Assembly: GCF_003604215.1 (NCBI RefSeq)
Contig: NZ_QXGS01000002.1
Span: 248,001 to 312,000, forward strand
Reading direction: 5' to 3'
Source of the DNA: Teichococcus vastitatis
Lineage (GTDB): Bacteria > Pseudomonadota > Alphaproteobacteria > Acetobacterales > Acetobacteraceae
DNA length: 64,000 nt
Under the pieces are notes generated by a model, which did no database searches, was not told the origin of the DNA, and was given only the letters and a program-made list of their open reading frames with translations. Within the stretch, counting starts at the first letter, position 1. Each line of letters starts with the position of its first letter. Below, piece after piece: positions 1 to 8,248 of this stretch. The position numbers and the translations under genes were made by a program.

Positions 1-635
1 AGCTCACCGACCCGGGTCCCTACCGCATCGACGGCATGGCGATCGGCCGCCGCGCGCTGCGCAATGCCTGCCTGTCCTATCTCGGCCGTGCGGAGCAGGG
101 CGATGGCCTGCTCCGCGCCGAGGCGCAGTTCAACACCGCCGGCAACATGACCGACATGCTGGCGGCGCTGCGCGTGCTGGCGGATTCCGACAGCCCGGCA
201 CGGGAAGCGGCGCTGGCCCGTTTCCACGCGACCTGGAAGCGGGACGATCTGGTGCTGGACAAATGGTTCACCATCCAGGCCGTCTCGGCGCGCACCGACA
301 CCTTGCAGCAGGTCCAGGCCCTGGCCGGCCACCTGGATTTCGACCTTCGCAACCCGAACCGGGTCCGCGCGCTGGTGGGCGCCTTCGCCGCCGGCAACCC
401 GGCGCAGTTCCACCACGCCTCGGGCGAAGGCTACCGCTTCCTGGCCGACACGGTGATCGCGCTGGACGCGGTGAACACGCAGGTGGCGGCGCGCATGGTC
501 GGACCGCTCGGGCAATGGAAGCGGCAGGATGCGGCGCGCGGCACGATGATGCGGGCCGAACTGCAGCGCATCCTGGAACGCCCCGGCCTGTCGAAGGGCA
601 CCTATGAGAAGGTGTCGAAAAGCCTGGCGGCCTGA
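1..635 (+). CDS. pepN: Aminopeptidase N, C-terminal part (partial at left edge)
   Basis: The reading frame is open from the left edge, so the start lies outside the window. The visible ~210 residues match the C-terminal helical (DUF3458_C, ARM-like) domain of M1-family aminopeptidase N, with features such as FDLRNPNRVRAL and a closing KSLAA. The HEXXH zinc site lies upstream and cannot be seen. The enzyme is a cytoplasmic zinc peptidase that removes N-terminal residues from peptides. It ends 9 bases before the response regulator start, so transcription may read through into the two-component genes. Confidence 0.9.
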   Translation, partial: LTDPGPYRIDGMAIGRRALRNACLSYLGRAEQGDGLLRAEAQFNTAGNMTDMLAALRVLADSDSPAREAALARFHATWKRDDLVLDKWFTIQAVSARTDTLQQVQALAGHLDFDLRNPNRVRALVGAFAAGNPAQFHHASGEGYRFLADTVIALDAVNTQVAARMVGPLGQWKRQDAARGTMMRAELQRILERPGLSKGTYEKVSKSLAA

Positions 636-644
636 GGCGGCGCC

Positions 645-1322
645 ATGCGCATCCTGGTGATCGAGGATGATGCGGCGACGGCCGATTACATCGCCAAGGG
701 GCTGGGCGAGGAAGGCCATGTGGTCGATCTCGCCCGCACCGGGAGGGACGGGCTGTTCCTGGCGTTGAACGAGCCGTTCGACGTCATCGTCACCGACCGC
801 ATGCTGCCGGGGCCGGACGGGATCGCCATTCTGCGCGCCATCCGCGCTTCCGGCATCGCCACCCCGGTTCTGGTGCTCACTGCGCTGGGCGAGGTGGACC
901 GGCGCGTGGAAGGGCTGGAAGCCGGGGCGGACGATTACCTCGCCAAGCCCTTCGCCTTTGCCGAGCTGCGCGCGCGGCTGCGCGCCCTGGCCCGGCGTCC
1001 GGCGGTGGCGGCGGACAGCACGGAACTCACCGTCGGCGACCTGCGCATGGACCTGCTGCGCCGTTCCGTGGCGCGCGCCGGCCGCGCCGTGGAGCTGCTG
1101 CCCACCGAGTTCCGGTTGCTGGAATACATGATGCGCCATCCGGGGCAGGTGCTGACGCGCACCATGCTGCTGGAAAAGGTGTGGGATTTCTCCTTCGATC
1201 CTACCACCAACGTAATCGACGTGCATGTTTCCCGCCTGCGCCGCAAGCTGGAGGCAGGCGGCGAGGCGCCGATGATCCGCACGGTGCGCGGCGCGGGCTA
1301 CATCCTGGCGCCGCCGGAATAA
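645..1322 (+). CDS. OmpR/PhoB-family response regulator
   Basis: The 225-residue protein has an N-terminal receiver domain (about 1-115) with acidic pocket EDD at 7-9, phospho-acceptor Asp51 (IVTDRM) and conserved Lys101-Pro102. A C-terminal winged-helix DNA-binding domain follows (about 128-222; motifs LLPTEFRLLEYM and TVRGAGYIL). It is expected to be phosphorylated by the histidine kinase encoded next, whose start codon overlaps its stop (TAATG). Its targets cannot be read from the sequence; the nearby htrA-type protease gene makes envelope stress a reasonable guess. Confidence 0.93.
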   Translation: MRILVIEDDAATADYIAKGLGEEGHVVDLARTGRDGLFLALNEPFDVIVTDRMLPGPDGIAILRAIRASGIATPVLVLTALGEVDRRVEGLEAGADDYLAKPFAFAELRARLRALARRPAVAADSTELTVGDLRMDLLRRSVARAGRAVELLPTEFRLLEYMMRHPGQVLTRTMLLEKVWDFSFDPTTNVIDVHVSRLRRKLEAGGEAPMIRTVRGAGYILAPPE

Positions 1323-2689
1323 TGCGCTGGCTGCGCTCCTTCGCGCCGCGCGTCGCGCTGCTGATGGGGGCGGTGGTGCTGGTCGCCTCCGTGCTGGGCG
1401 CGGGCTGGGGCTGGCTGCGGGCGCAGGACGCGCTGCGGCGGCAGCTCGACCTCGTGCTGGCCGCCGACGCCGAGGGGCTGCTGCGCGATTACGAGACCTA
1501 TGGCCTGCGCGGCCTGGCCGAGGCCGCCGCCGTGTATGCCCGTCGCCAGGGCCCGTTGCGCGTGCTGCTGCTGGGCCCTGACGGGCGGCCGATCGCCGGG
1601 CATCTGCCCGGCGCCCCGGCCCGGCTGCGCGGCTTCGTCACGCTGGAAGGGGAAGGCGAGCGGCAGCGGCTGCTCGGCGCCATTCTGCCGGACGGCACCA
1701 ACCTGCTGGTCGGCACCGATCTGGAGCCGGTGGACCGCGCCGCCGCCGCCCTGGCCTGGACGCCGCCCGTGGCCGCCGCCCTGGCCGCCGCCCTGGCGCT
1801 GGTGCTGGGCTTCCTGGTGGCTCGGCGGCTGGAAGCGCGGCTGGCCGGCATCCGCGGCGCGGCGCAGGCGGTGATGGCGGGCGACCTGACGCGCCGCCTG
1901 CCCGAAGGCGGTGCCGGCGACGAGTTCGACCGCCTGGCCGGCACGGTGAACGCCATGCTGGCCCGCATCGAGGCATTGGTGGCCGAGTTGCGGCAGGTGA
2001 CCGACGACATCGCCCATGACCTGCGCTCGCCCTTGTCGCGGCTGCGGCAAAGGCTGGAAGCGGCGCTGTTCGCTCCGCGCGAGGCGGCGGCCGACGCGGC
2101 GACGCTGGAAGCCGCCATCGCCGAGCTGGACGAAACCCTGAACACCTTTGCCGCCCTGCTGCGCATCGCCCGGGCCGAGGCCGGCACCGGCCGCGAAGCC
2201 TTCGCCCCGGTGGATCTTTCGGCGCTGGTCCGGGAGGTGTGCGAGATCTATGCCGGCGTCGCCGAGGAGGCCGGCCGCGTGCTAGACCCCCGCATCGCGC
2301 CGGGCCAAAAGGTGGCCGGCAGCGCCACGCTGCTGCGCCAGGCGCTGGCCAACCTGCTCGACAACGCGCTGAACCATGGCGAAGGGCGTATCACCGTCAC
2401 GCTGGAGGCGGGGCCGGTGCTCGGCGTCACCGATGAGGGGCCGGGCATCCCCGAGGCCGAGCGCAACAAGGTGCTGCGCCGCTTCTACCGCCTCGACCGC
2501 AGCCGCAACACGCCGGGCACCGGCCTGGGCTTGGCGCTGGTGTCTGCGATCGCGCGGCTGCATGGCGGTGGCATCCGGCTTCAGGCGGCAGGGCGCGGCA
2601 CACGCGTCATCGTGGATTTCCGGCCCGGCGCGATGGCTGCCGTGTCCCGCCCTCGGCCTGCGGGCGCGGCCGGAACAACCGGGGAGTGA
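1322..2689 (+). CDS. Membrane sensor histidine kinase
   Basis: The 455-residue inner-membrane kinase is read from the ATG that overlaps the response-regulator stop. An in-frame extension back to 1181 lies inside the regulator gene and is rejected. Membrane segments lie near residues 11-33 and 148-168 and flank a short periplasmic sensor region. A HAMP linker, a HisKA domain with His232 (AHDLRSPLSR) and an HATPase_c domain follow, with N-box LLDNALNH, G1 DEGPGIP and G2 GTGLGLALV. Architecture and position make it the cognate kinase of the preceding regulator. The stimulus is unknown. Confidence 0.92.
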   Translation: MRWLRSFAPRVALLMGAVVLVASVLGAGWGWLRAQDALRRQLDLVLAADAEGLLRDYETYGLRGLAEAAAVYARRQGPLRVLLLGPDGRPIAGHLPGAPARLRGFVTLEGEGERQRLLGAILPDGTNLLVGTDLEPVDRAAAALAWTPPVAAALAAALALVLGFLVARRLEARLAGIRGAAQAVMAGDLTRRLPEGGAGDEFDRLAGTVNAMLARIEALVAELRQVTDDIAHDLRSPLSRLRQRLEAALFAPREAAADAATLEAAIAELDETLNTFAALLRIARAEAGTGREAFAPVDLSALVREVCEIYAGVAEEAGRVLDPRIAPGQKVAGSATLLRQALANLLDNALNHGEGRITVTLEAGPVLGVTDEGPGIPEAERNKVLRRFYRLDRSRNTPGTGLGLALVSAIARLHGGGIRLQAAGRGTRVIVDFRPGAMAAVSRPRPAGAAGTTGE

Positions 2690-3210
2690 TGCGCATGCTT
2701 GTGGTGTTCGGAGGGTTGCCCGGCGTCGGCAAGACCAGCATCGCCAGCCGCGTCGCGCAACAGGCGGAGGCCGTGTTCCTGCGCATCGACACCATCGAGC
2801 AGGCGATCCGCGACGCCGGCGTGCTGGCCGGAGAGATCGGGCCGGCCGGCTATTGCGTTGCCTATGAGCTGGCCGCGACGCAGCTGTGCCTCGGGCATGG
2901 TGTGGTGGTGGATGGCGTCAACCCGCTGCCCGTCACCCGCGCCGCCTGGCGGCAGGTTGCGGCGCGGACCGGCAGCGCGCTGCTGGAGGTGGAGATCGTG
3001 TGCGGCGACCCGGAGGAGCACCGCCGCCGCGTCGAGCGGCGCCGGGCCGACATCCCCAACCTCCGGCTGCCGAGCTGGGCCGCGGTGCAGGCGCGCGATT
3101 ATGCCCCCTGGCCGGAGCCGCACCTGGTGCTGGACAGCGCCGTGCTGCCGGTGGAGCGGGCGGTGGAGCAGGTGGTGGAGGCCGTGCGGCGGGCGCTCGG
3201 CGAAGTCTGA
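2686..3210 (+). CDS. Small P-loop kinase-like ATPase
   Basis: About 172-174 residues starting with a Walker A motif (GGLPGVGKTS) near residue 9. The fold type is that of small P-loop phosphotransferases (AAA_33/zeta-toxin/chloramphenicol phosphotransferase-like). A lid-like Arg-rich stretch (EEHRRRVERRRAD) lies about residues 107-120. Starts at GTG 2686, ATG 2689 or ATG 2695 are possible, and all overlap or abut the kinase stop, so it is probably translationally coupled to the two-component genes. The substrate is not identifiable. Confidence 0.8.
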   Translation: MMRMLVVFGGLPGVGKTSIASRVAQQAEAVFLRIDTIEQAIRDAGVLAGEIGPAGYCVAYELAATQLCLGHGVVVDGVNPLPVTRAAWRQVAARTGSALLEVEIVCGDPEEHRRRVERRRADIPNLRLPSWAAVQARDYAPWPEPHLVLDSAVLPVERAVEQVVEAVRRALGEV

Positions 3211-3240
3211 AAATCCTTTCATGGTCCTGTCGGCGTGCTT

Positions 3241-3278
3241 CCACCGCCGGGCGCCCAGATTGCAGGGCGTCGCGGTGG
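3241..3278 (+). terminator. GC-rich hairpin between the kinase gene and degP
   Basis: CCACCGC (3241-3247) pairs with GCGGTGG (3272-3278), and inside it CGCCC (3252-3256) pairs with GGGCG (3265-3269). No T-run follows, so it is either a weak terminator for the upstream operon or a leader structure of the protease gene. The rest of the 102-base gap holds no gene. Confidence 0.4.
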
Positions 3279-3312
3279 CCCTGTTCACCGCCCAGCCACA
3301 GGATCACGCATC

Positions 3313-4824
3313 ATGAGCACCCCGCAGAAACGCCGCCGCAACGCCGCCTTCGCCGCCGTGCTGATGGCGGGCACCGCATTGGGCGGCGGTGGCGCCTGGC
3401 TGTGGGCGCCGGGCCATGCCGAGGCCCAGGGCACCCCGTCCCAGGCCATCAATCCGCCGGCCGTGTCGACGCCGCAGGCCGCGCTGCCCGGCTTCGGCGA
3501 CTTGGTCGCGCGGGTGAAGCCCGCCGTGGTGACCATCACCGCCACCGGGCAGGTGCAGGCCGCGCAGGGCGCCTCCCCGTTTCCGGAAGGCTCGCCGCAG
3601 GACCACATGTTCCGCCGCTATTTCGGCACGCCGGGCGAGGACCAGGGCCGCGGCCCCTCCCGCGCCGCGCAGGCGCTGGGGTCCGGCTTCCTGGTGGATG
3701 CCGAGGGCCACGTCGTCACCAACAACCACGTGGTGGCCGATGCCACCGCCGTCACCGTGACGCTGGATGACGGGCGCGAGCTGAAGGCGGAGATCGTGGG
3801 CCGCGACCCGCGCACCGACCTTGCCGTGCTGAAGGTGGAGGCGGGCGGCAAGCTGCCCTTCCTGAACCTCGGCGATTCCGATGCGGCGCGGCCGGGTGAC
3901 TGGGTGGTGGCGGTAGGCAACCCCTATGGCCTCGGCGGCACCGTCACGGCGGGCATCGTTTCGGCGCGCGGGCGCGACATTCACAGCGGCCCGTATGACG
4001 ATTTCCTGCAAATCGACGCAGCGATCAACCGCGGCAATTCGGGCGGTCCGCTCTTCGCCCTGGATGGCTCGGTGATCGGCGTCAATACGGCGATCTTCTC
4101 GCCCTCCGGCGGCTCCATCGGCATCGGCTTTGCCATTCCCTCGAACATGGTGAAGCGCGTGGTGGCGCAGCTGGAGCAGAAGGGGCGCGTGGAGCGTGGC
4201 TTCCTGGGCGCCAGCACCCAGCCCGTGGATCCTGCCCTGGCCGAGGCGCTGAAGCTGCCGGAGGCGGAAGGCGCGCTGGTGGCGGAGGTGCAGCCCGACA
4301 GCCCGGCGGCCAAGGCCGGCCTGAAGCCGGGCGATGTGGTGACGGCGGTGGGCGACACCGCGGTCAGGACGCCGCGCGACCTGGCCCGCGCCATCGCCGA
4401 CCTCGCGCCCGGCACGCAGACGGCGCTGACCGCGCGCCGAGACGGCGAGGAAGCCCGGCTCAGCGTGACGCTGGCGGCCTTGCGGGACGGCAAGGACGCC
4501 GCCACGCCGGCGCCGCGGCCGGAGCAGGGCCGGGCGCGCCTCGGCGTCGCCCTGGCGACGGTGCAGGAAGCGCGGCGCGCCGGCGCCGACATTCCCGACG
4601 GCACGGAAGGCGCCGTGGTGGCGGAGGTACGGCCGGGCAGCCCGGCCGCCGAGGCGGGGCTGCGGCCGGGCGACGTGATCCTGGGCGTCGGCAACAAGCC
4701 GGTGCGCGGTCCGGACCAGGCGGTCAGCGCCATCCGCGACAGCCAGGGCGACGCCCTCGCGCTGCAGATCCTGCGCGATGGTCAGCATGCCTTTGTCGCG
4801 GTCAAGGCACCGCAGAACGGCTAG
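3313..4824 (+). CDS. degP: DegP/HtrA-family periplasmic serine protease
   Basis: The 503-residue protein degrades or chaperones misfolded envelope proteins. A signal-anchor region with basic start (QKRRR) and hydrophobic stretch occupies about 10-38. The trypsin-like domain has the triad His139 (TNNHVVAD), Asp169 (RTDLAVLK) and Ser243 (NRGNSGGP). Two PDZ domains follow (about 290-380 and 400-500). Start ATG 3313 was chosen because it directly precedes the signal sequence; an upstream in-frame stretch has no signal character. Its place after the two-component genes suggests envelope-stress control, which is inference. Confidence 0.94.
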   Translation: MSTPQKRRRNAAFAAVLMAGTALGGGGAWLWAPGHAEAQGTPSQAINPPAVSTPQAALPGFGDLVARVKPAVVTITATGQVQAAQGASPFPEGSPQDHMFRRYFGTPGEDQGRGPSRAAQALGSGFLVDAEGHVVTNNHVVADATAVTVTLDDGRELKAEIVGRDPRTDLAVLKVEAGGKLPFLNLGDSDAARPGDWVVAVGNPYGLGGTVTAGIVSARGRDIHSGPYDDFLQIDAAINRGNSGGPLFALDGSVIGVNTAIFSPSGGSIGIGFAIPSNMVKRVVAQLEQKGRVERGFLGASTQPVDPALAEALKLPEAEGALVAEVQPDSPAAKAGLKPGDVVTAVGDTAVRTPRDLARAIADLAPGTQTALTARRDGEEARLSVTLAALRDGKDAATPAPRPEQGRARLGVALATVQEARRAGADIPDGTEGAVVAEVRPGSPAAEAGLRPGDVILGVGNKPVRGPDQAVSAIRDSQGDALALQILRDGQHAFVAVKAPQNG

Positions 4825-4862
4825 GCGCGGCGCCGGGGATCATTGTTCCGGCCATGTCCCAG

Positions 4863-4893
4863 CGGGCCGGGGAGGCAACGCTTCCCCGGCCCG
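4863..4893 (+). terminator. Rho-independent terminator between degP and the SDR gene
   Basis: An 11-12 bp GC-rich stem (CGGGCCGGGGA from 4863 pairing with TCCCCGGCCCG ending 4893) with a short loop is followed by TCTT on the plus strand. It sits between two convergent stops (4824 and 4896) and can serve degP and probably the minus-strand operon as well. Confidence 0.75.
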
Positions 4894-4895
4894 TC

Positions 4896-5660
4896 TTATG
4901 CCTGGGGCGGCTGGCCGTTCGAGGCCATCAGCCCGCCATCCACCGGCAGGTTCACCCCGGTGATGAAGCGGGCATCCTCGCTGGCGAGGAACAGGATCGG
5001 CCCGGCGATGTCATCCGGCGTCGCCGGCGCGCCGAGGGGCATGCGCTCGCGGAACTTCGCCACCAGCGCCTCGTCCTGCAGCATGTCGCCGGTCAACTCG
5101 CTGGCCGTGAAGCTGGGGTTCACCGCGTTCACCCGCACGCCGCTGCGGCCGAGGTCGAGCGCCATGGCGCGCGTCAGATTGGTCACCGCGCCCTTGGCGG
5201 CGTTGTAGGCGCTCATGCCCCAGTCGCCGCCGAGGCCGGACACGGAGGACACGTTGACGATGCTGCCCCGGGTCTTCTTGAGCGGCGGCAGCGCGGCCTT
5301 GCTGCACAGGAACACGCCCTCCACGTCGGTGGCCATGACCTTGCGCCAGTCCTCCAGGCTGACCTCCTCCACCGGGCCCATCACTGCGATGCCGGCATTG
5401 TTGACCAGCACGTTGAGCCGGTCGAAGCGGCGGATCGCGGCGTCAACCAGGCCCTGCGCTTCCGCGGGGTCGGACACGTCGGCCACATGAACCAGGGTGC
5501 GGTCGGCGGGCAGGTCCTGCGCCACGCGCTGCAGCTTGTCGGCGCTGCGGCCGTTCAGCACCACCGCGGCGCCTTCCGCCGAGAAGCGCCGCGCCGCGCC
5601 TTCGCCGATGCCGGAGCCCGCACCGGTGACGATCACCACCTTGCCGTCGAATCGCGCCAT
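4896..5660 (-). CDS. Short-chain dehydrogenase/reductase (last gene of the capsule/PKS cluster)
   Basis: The 254-residue classical SDR has the NAD(P)-binding motif TGAGSGIG (12-19), NNAG and a catalytic Ser...Tyr-x3-Lys set (VSSVSG then YNAAK). The family interconverts ketones and alcohols. It is the last of a run of minus-strand genes and lies 79 bases after the KpsS-like gene. By analogy with rkpH in rhizobial rkp loci it could reduce the ketone left by the alpha-oxoamine synthase. Primary sequence alone would also fit a generic SDR, so the pathway role is inference. Confidence 0.85.
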   Translation of the reverse strand: MARFDGKVVIVTGAGSGIGEGAARRFSAEGAAVVLNGRSADKLQRVAQDLPADRTLVHVADVSDPAEAQGLVDAAIRRFDRLNVLVNNAGIAVMGPVEEVSLEDWRKVMATDVEGVFLCSKAALPPLKKTRGSIVNVSSVSGLGGDWGMSAYNAAKGAVTNLTRAMALDLGRSGVRVNAVNPSFTASELTGDMLQDEALVAKFRERMPLGAPATPDDIAGPILFLASEDARFITGVNLPVDGGLMASNGQPPQA

Positions 5661-5739
5661 GTCGTGTCCTTGCCTGTGTTGCAGTGCGATGGGGCAGGGA
5701 ACGCGGGAAGCCGCCGAAGTTTGCCGCCCGCCGCGCGGC

Positions 5740-7032
5740 TCAGGACCCCGTGGCGGCGGCGGTGCCCGGAACCGCGGGATCGGACGGGTGCAGCAATTCA
5801 GGGTCCGGCTGGTTCAGCAGGTCGCGGTGCAGCCGCCGCACCGCCGCCCGCACCGCGATGTCGAGGCCGGGCCGGTTGTAGTACACGCCGCGGATATGCA
5901 GCGAATGCGCGATGCAGCGCAGGAAGCCTTCGCGCAGCGGGATCTCGGGCGGCGTTCCCTCGGTCCAGAAGCGGTCGAGCGGGCCGGAGAACACCAGGCC
6001 GGGAATGCGGTACAGCGCCTCGCCCAGCGCAAAGGTCGGCGTGTGGTCGATGATGGAGCGCAGCCCCACCGTGCTGTTCACGGTGACCGTGCCCTGCACC
6101 TGTTCCACGATGGCGCCAAGATTGCCGCCGCCGAGATAATGCATCCGCTGCTCCAGCCCGAACTCGCGGGCGATGGCGCGGGAGCGGCGCTTCCAGTTCT
6201 TCAGCCCCGGATCCAGCGGATGCACCTTGACCAAAAGATGCGCGTCGGGCGGCGCGTGGGCGGCGAAGCTTTGCGCCACCTCGCGCAGCGCGGTGTCGAG
6301 GTCGCGATACTTGGAATAGGCGCGGATGGAGAAGTCGGTTTCCATCTGCATCGCCATCAGGAACAGCGGCCCGGTGCCGGCCAGCCGCTTCAGGATGGCG
6401 TCCGCCCGCCGGTTCGAGGCGCCGCGCCGCAGCAGCCGCCACAGCACGCCAAGATACACCGGCACCGGATTGTAGATCTGGTGGCTCTCGTAATGCGGGA
6501 ACGGCCAGGGCAGCAGCGTGCTGAGGTGGTACAGGATGTCCCACGCTGCCTGCAGCCGGAAATCGTCGAGGTGATGAACCTGCAGGTCCGGCGGCGGCAG
6601 CAGCGCGCCGGCCCGCACGATCTCCGCCGGGTCGCGGGTGAAGCGGGACGCGGCATTCATGCCGTCCCGCTCCAGCACGATCCAGTCGGGGCGGATGTAG
6701 CCGAAATCGGTGACCGCCACGCGGATGCCCCGCGCCGCGGCGGCGGCGATGGCGGCCTTGTTGTAGGGGCGCTGCTCGCCCAGCAGCACCAAGTCGGTGA
6801 TGCCGTGCCGGTCCATGAAGCCGGCGACGAAATCCGGCCATTCCGCCGCCCGGCCCCGGAAATCAACCGCGCCGGGGCCGCGCCAGAACAGGCGGTCGCC
6901 CAGGTTCAGGTTGATGCGGTGCACCGCGTGGCCCAGCGCCCGCAGCCCGGCTCCCACCTCGTCGAAGAACGGCGAGATCGGGCCTTGCAGGAACAGGAAC
7001 CGCTTCGGCGCTATGGTGTCCGGTCCCGGCAT
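5740..7032 (-). CDS. Capsule polysaccharide protein, KpsS/RkpJ-like
   Basis: The 430-residue protein resembles the Capsule_synth (KpsS/LipB) family: N-terminal FLQGPISPFF, then long alpha/beta regions and a C-terminal stretch with VTVNSTVGLRS, typical of the family's second half. Family members are cytoplasmic Kdo transferases that build the poly-Kdo linker between capsule chain and lipid. It follows the GNAT-like gene by 36 bases on the same strand. No KpsC partner or ABC exporter is in the window, so this cluster is either partial or the rest is elsewhere. Confidence 0.82.
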   Translation of the reverse strand: MPGPDTIAPKRFLFLQGPISPFFDEVGAGLRALGHAVHRINLNLGDRLFWRGPGAVDFRGRAAEWPDFVAGFMDRHGITDLVLLGEQRPYNKAAIAAAAARGIRVAVTDFGYIRPDWIVLERDGMNAASRFTRDPAEIVRAGALLPPPDLQVHHLDDFRLQAAWDILYHLSTLLPWPFPHYESHQIYNPVPVYLGVLWRLLRRGASNRRADAILKRLAGTGPLFLMAMQMETDFSIRAYSKYRDLDTALREVAQSFAAHAPPDAHLLVKVHPLDPGLKNWKRRSRAIAREFGLEQRMHYLGGGNLGAIVEQVQGTVTVNSTVGLRSIIDHTPTFALGEALYRIPGLVFSGPLDRFWTEGTPPEIPLREGFLRCIAHSLHIRGVYYNRPGLDIAVRAAVRRLHRDLLNQPDPELLHPSDPAVPGTAAATGS

Positions 7033-7068
7033 TTGCGTCCCGGTTGAAGCGGGGCGGAGGCGTTGCTG

Positions 7069-8211
7069 TCAATCACTCGTTGCCGGAAATCGCCCGGGCA
7101 GCGCCGCGCCCCAGAGCCGCCAGCGTCCCGACACCGGTGCCGGCAGCCGTGCCATGGCCTGCAGCATCGGTGCGTTGTGCTGCAGGATCCACGACACCTC
7201 CACCTCCGCCCAGCGCCGGCGCTCGGCCCAGCCGATGGCCTCGGACAGCAGCGCGCCCATGGCATGCGCCGACACCGGCGTGCCGCGCCAAGCGCGCCGG
7301 ATGCCCAGCATCGGCAGGCGCGCGCTGCGGGCGCCGCCGGCCAGGGCGCGCAGCAGGCGGGCCCAGCCAAAGGGCAGCAGCCGCCCGCCCAGCCCGGCCG
7401 CCGCCGGCTCGATGTTGGGGATCAGGGAGGCGAGGCCGATCGGCTCGCCCTTCCATTCGGCGAACAGCACCGTGCCGCTGATCAGCATCGGCCGCAGCAG
7501 CTTCGCCATCATGCGCGCCTCGGCCGCCGACACCGGCAGGGCGCCCCAGTTCTCCGCCCAGGCATCGTTGAAGATGTCCCGCACCAGCGCGACCTCCTGC
7601 GCCAGGCGGGTGGTGTCCAGGCGCCGGATCACGAGGTCGCGGCGGCCCTCCCAGCGGCGCAGCAGCCGGGCGAAGCGGGCGCGGTGCGCTTCCCGCGCCA
7701 CGTCCAGCGTGCAGGCCAGCACGTCCATCTCCCGCTCGAGGCCGGCCTCGTCCAACATCGGCGGCAGCCAGGCGGGATTGCGCGGCATGCGCGGCATGGG
7801 CAGCGCGCCGCCCTCCACCAGCAGGCCGATCTCGTGGTTGATGGTAAAGGAAACCGGGCCACGCAGCCGGGTGGCGCCACGCCCGGCCAGCCAGGACGCG
7901 GCGGCATGCAGCAGGGCGCGCAGCACCGCCGGGTCCCGCTCCAGCGCCAGGAATCCGAAGCCGCCCCGTTCGCCGCCGCCGCGCGGCAGGGATGCGGCGA
8001 TGCGCCCCACCGGGCGGCCGTTGCGCCAGGCCAGGAAGCGCGGCACGTCCCATTCGGCCAGCGCGGCGTTGAAGCCGGGATCGAAGATGCGGCGCGAATC
8101 GGCGAACAGCGGCACCGACCAGGGCTCGCCCGCCGCCTGCAGCGCCGCGGGCAGGCGAATAAAGGCGTCCGCCTCGGCGCGACCGGACACCGGACGCACG
8201 ATGAGGCTCAT
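7069..8211 (-). CDS. GNAT-like acyltransferase, YghO-type
   Basis: A 380-residue protein that I recognise only at family level. An N-terminal segment (SLIVRPVSGRAEADAFIRLP) and central GRIAAS / ERDPAVLRALL parts fit the GNAT-related YghO-like proteins that recur beside rkp/capsule and polyketide-type lipid genes. Such proteins are thought to transfer acyl groups, but no reaction is established by this sequence. It lies between the alpha-oxoamine synthase (37 bases upstream) and the KpsS-like gene, so an N- or O-acylation step on the amino-lipid is possible. The C-terminal half carries no motif I can name. Confidence 0.65.
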   Translation of the reverse strand: MSLIVRPVSGRAEADAFIRLPAALQAAGEPWSVPLFADSRRIFDPGFNAALAEWDVPRFLAWRNGRPVGRIAASLPRGGGERGGFGFLALERDPAVLRALLHAAASWLAGRGATRLRGPVSFTINHEIGLLVEGGALPMPRMPRNPAWLPPMLDEAGLEREMDVLACTLDVAREAHRARFARLLRRWEGRRDLVIRRLDTTRLAQEVALVRDIFNDAWAENWGALPVSAAEARMMAKLLRPMLISGTVLFAEWKGEPIGLASLIPNIEPAAAGLGGRLLPFGWARLLRALAGGARSARLPMLGIRRAWRGTPVSAHAMGALLSEAIGWAERRRWAEVEVSWILQHNAPMLQAMARLPAPVSGRWRLWGAALPGRFPATSD

Positions 8212-8248
8212 GGAGGGTGGCGCGACGTCCCGCCGGCGCGGCGCGGCA

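Noticed and set aside
1181-1321. Longer N-terminus for the histidine kinase
   Set aside because: This stretch lies wholly within the response-regulator gene and lacks membrane or signal character; the ATG at 1322 gives a proper first membrane helix.
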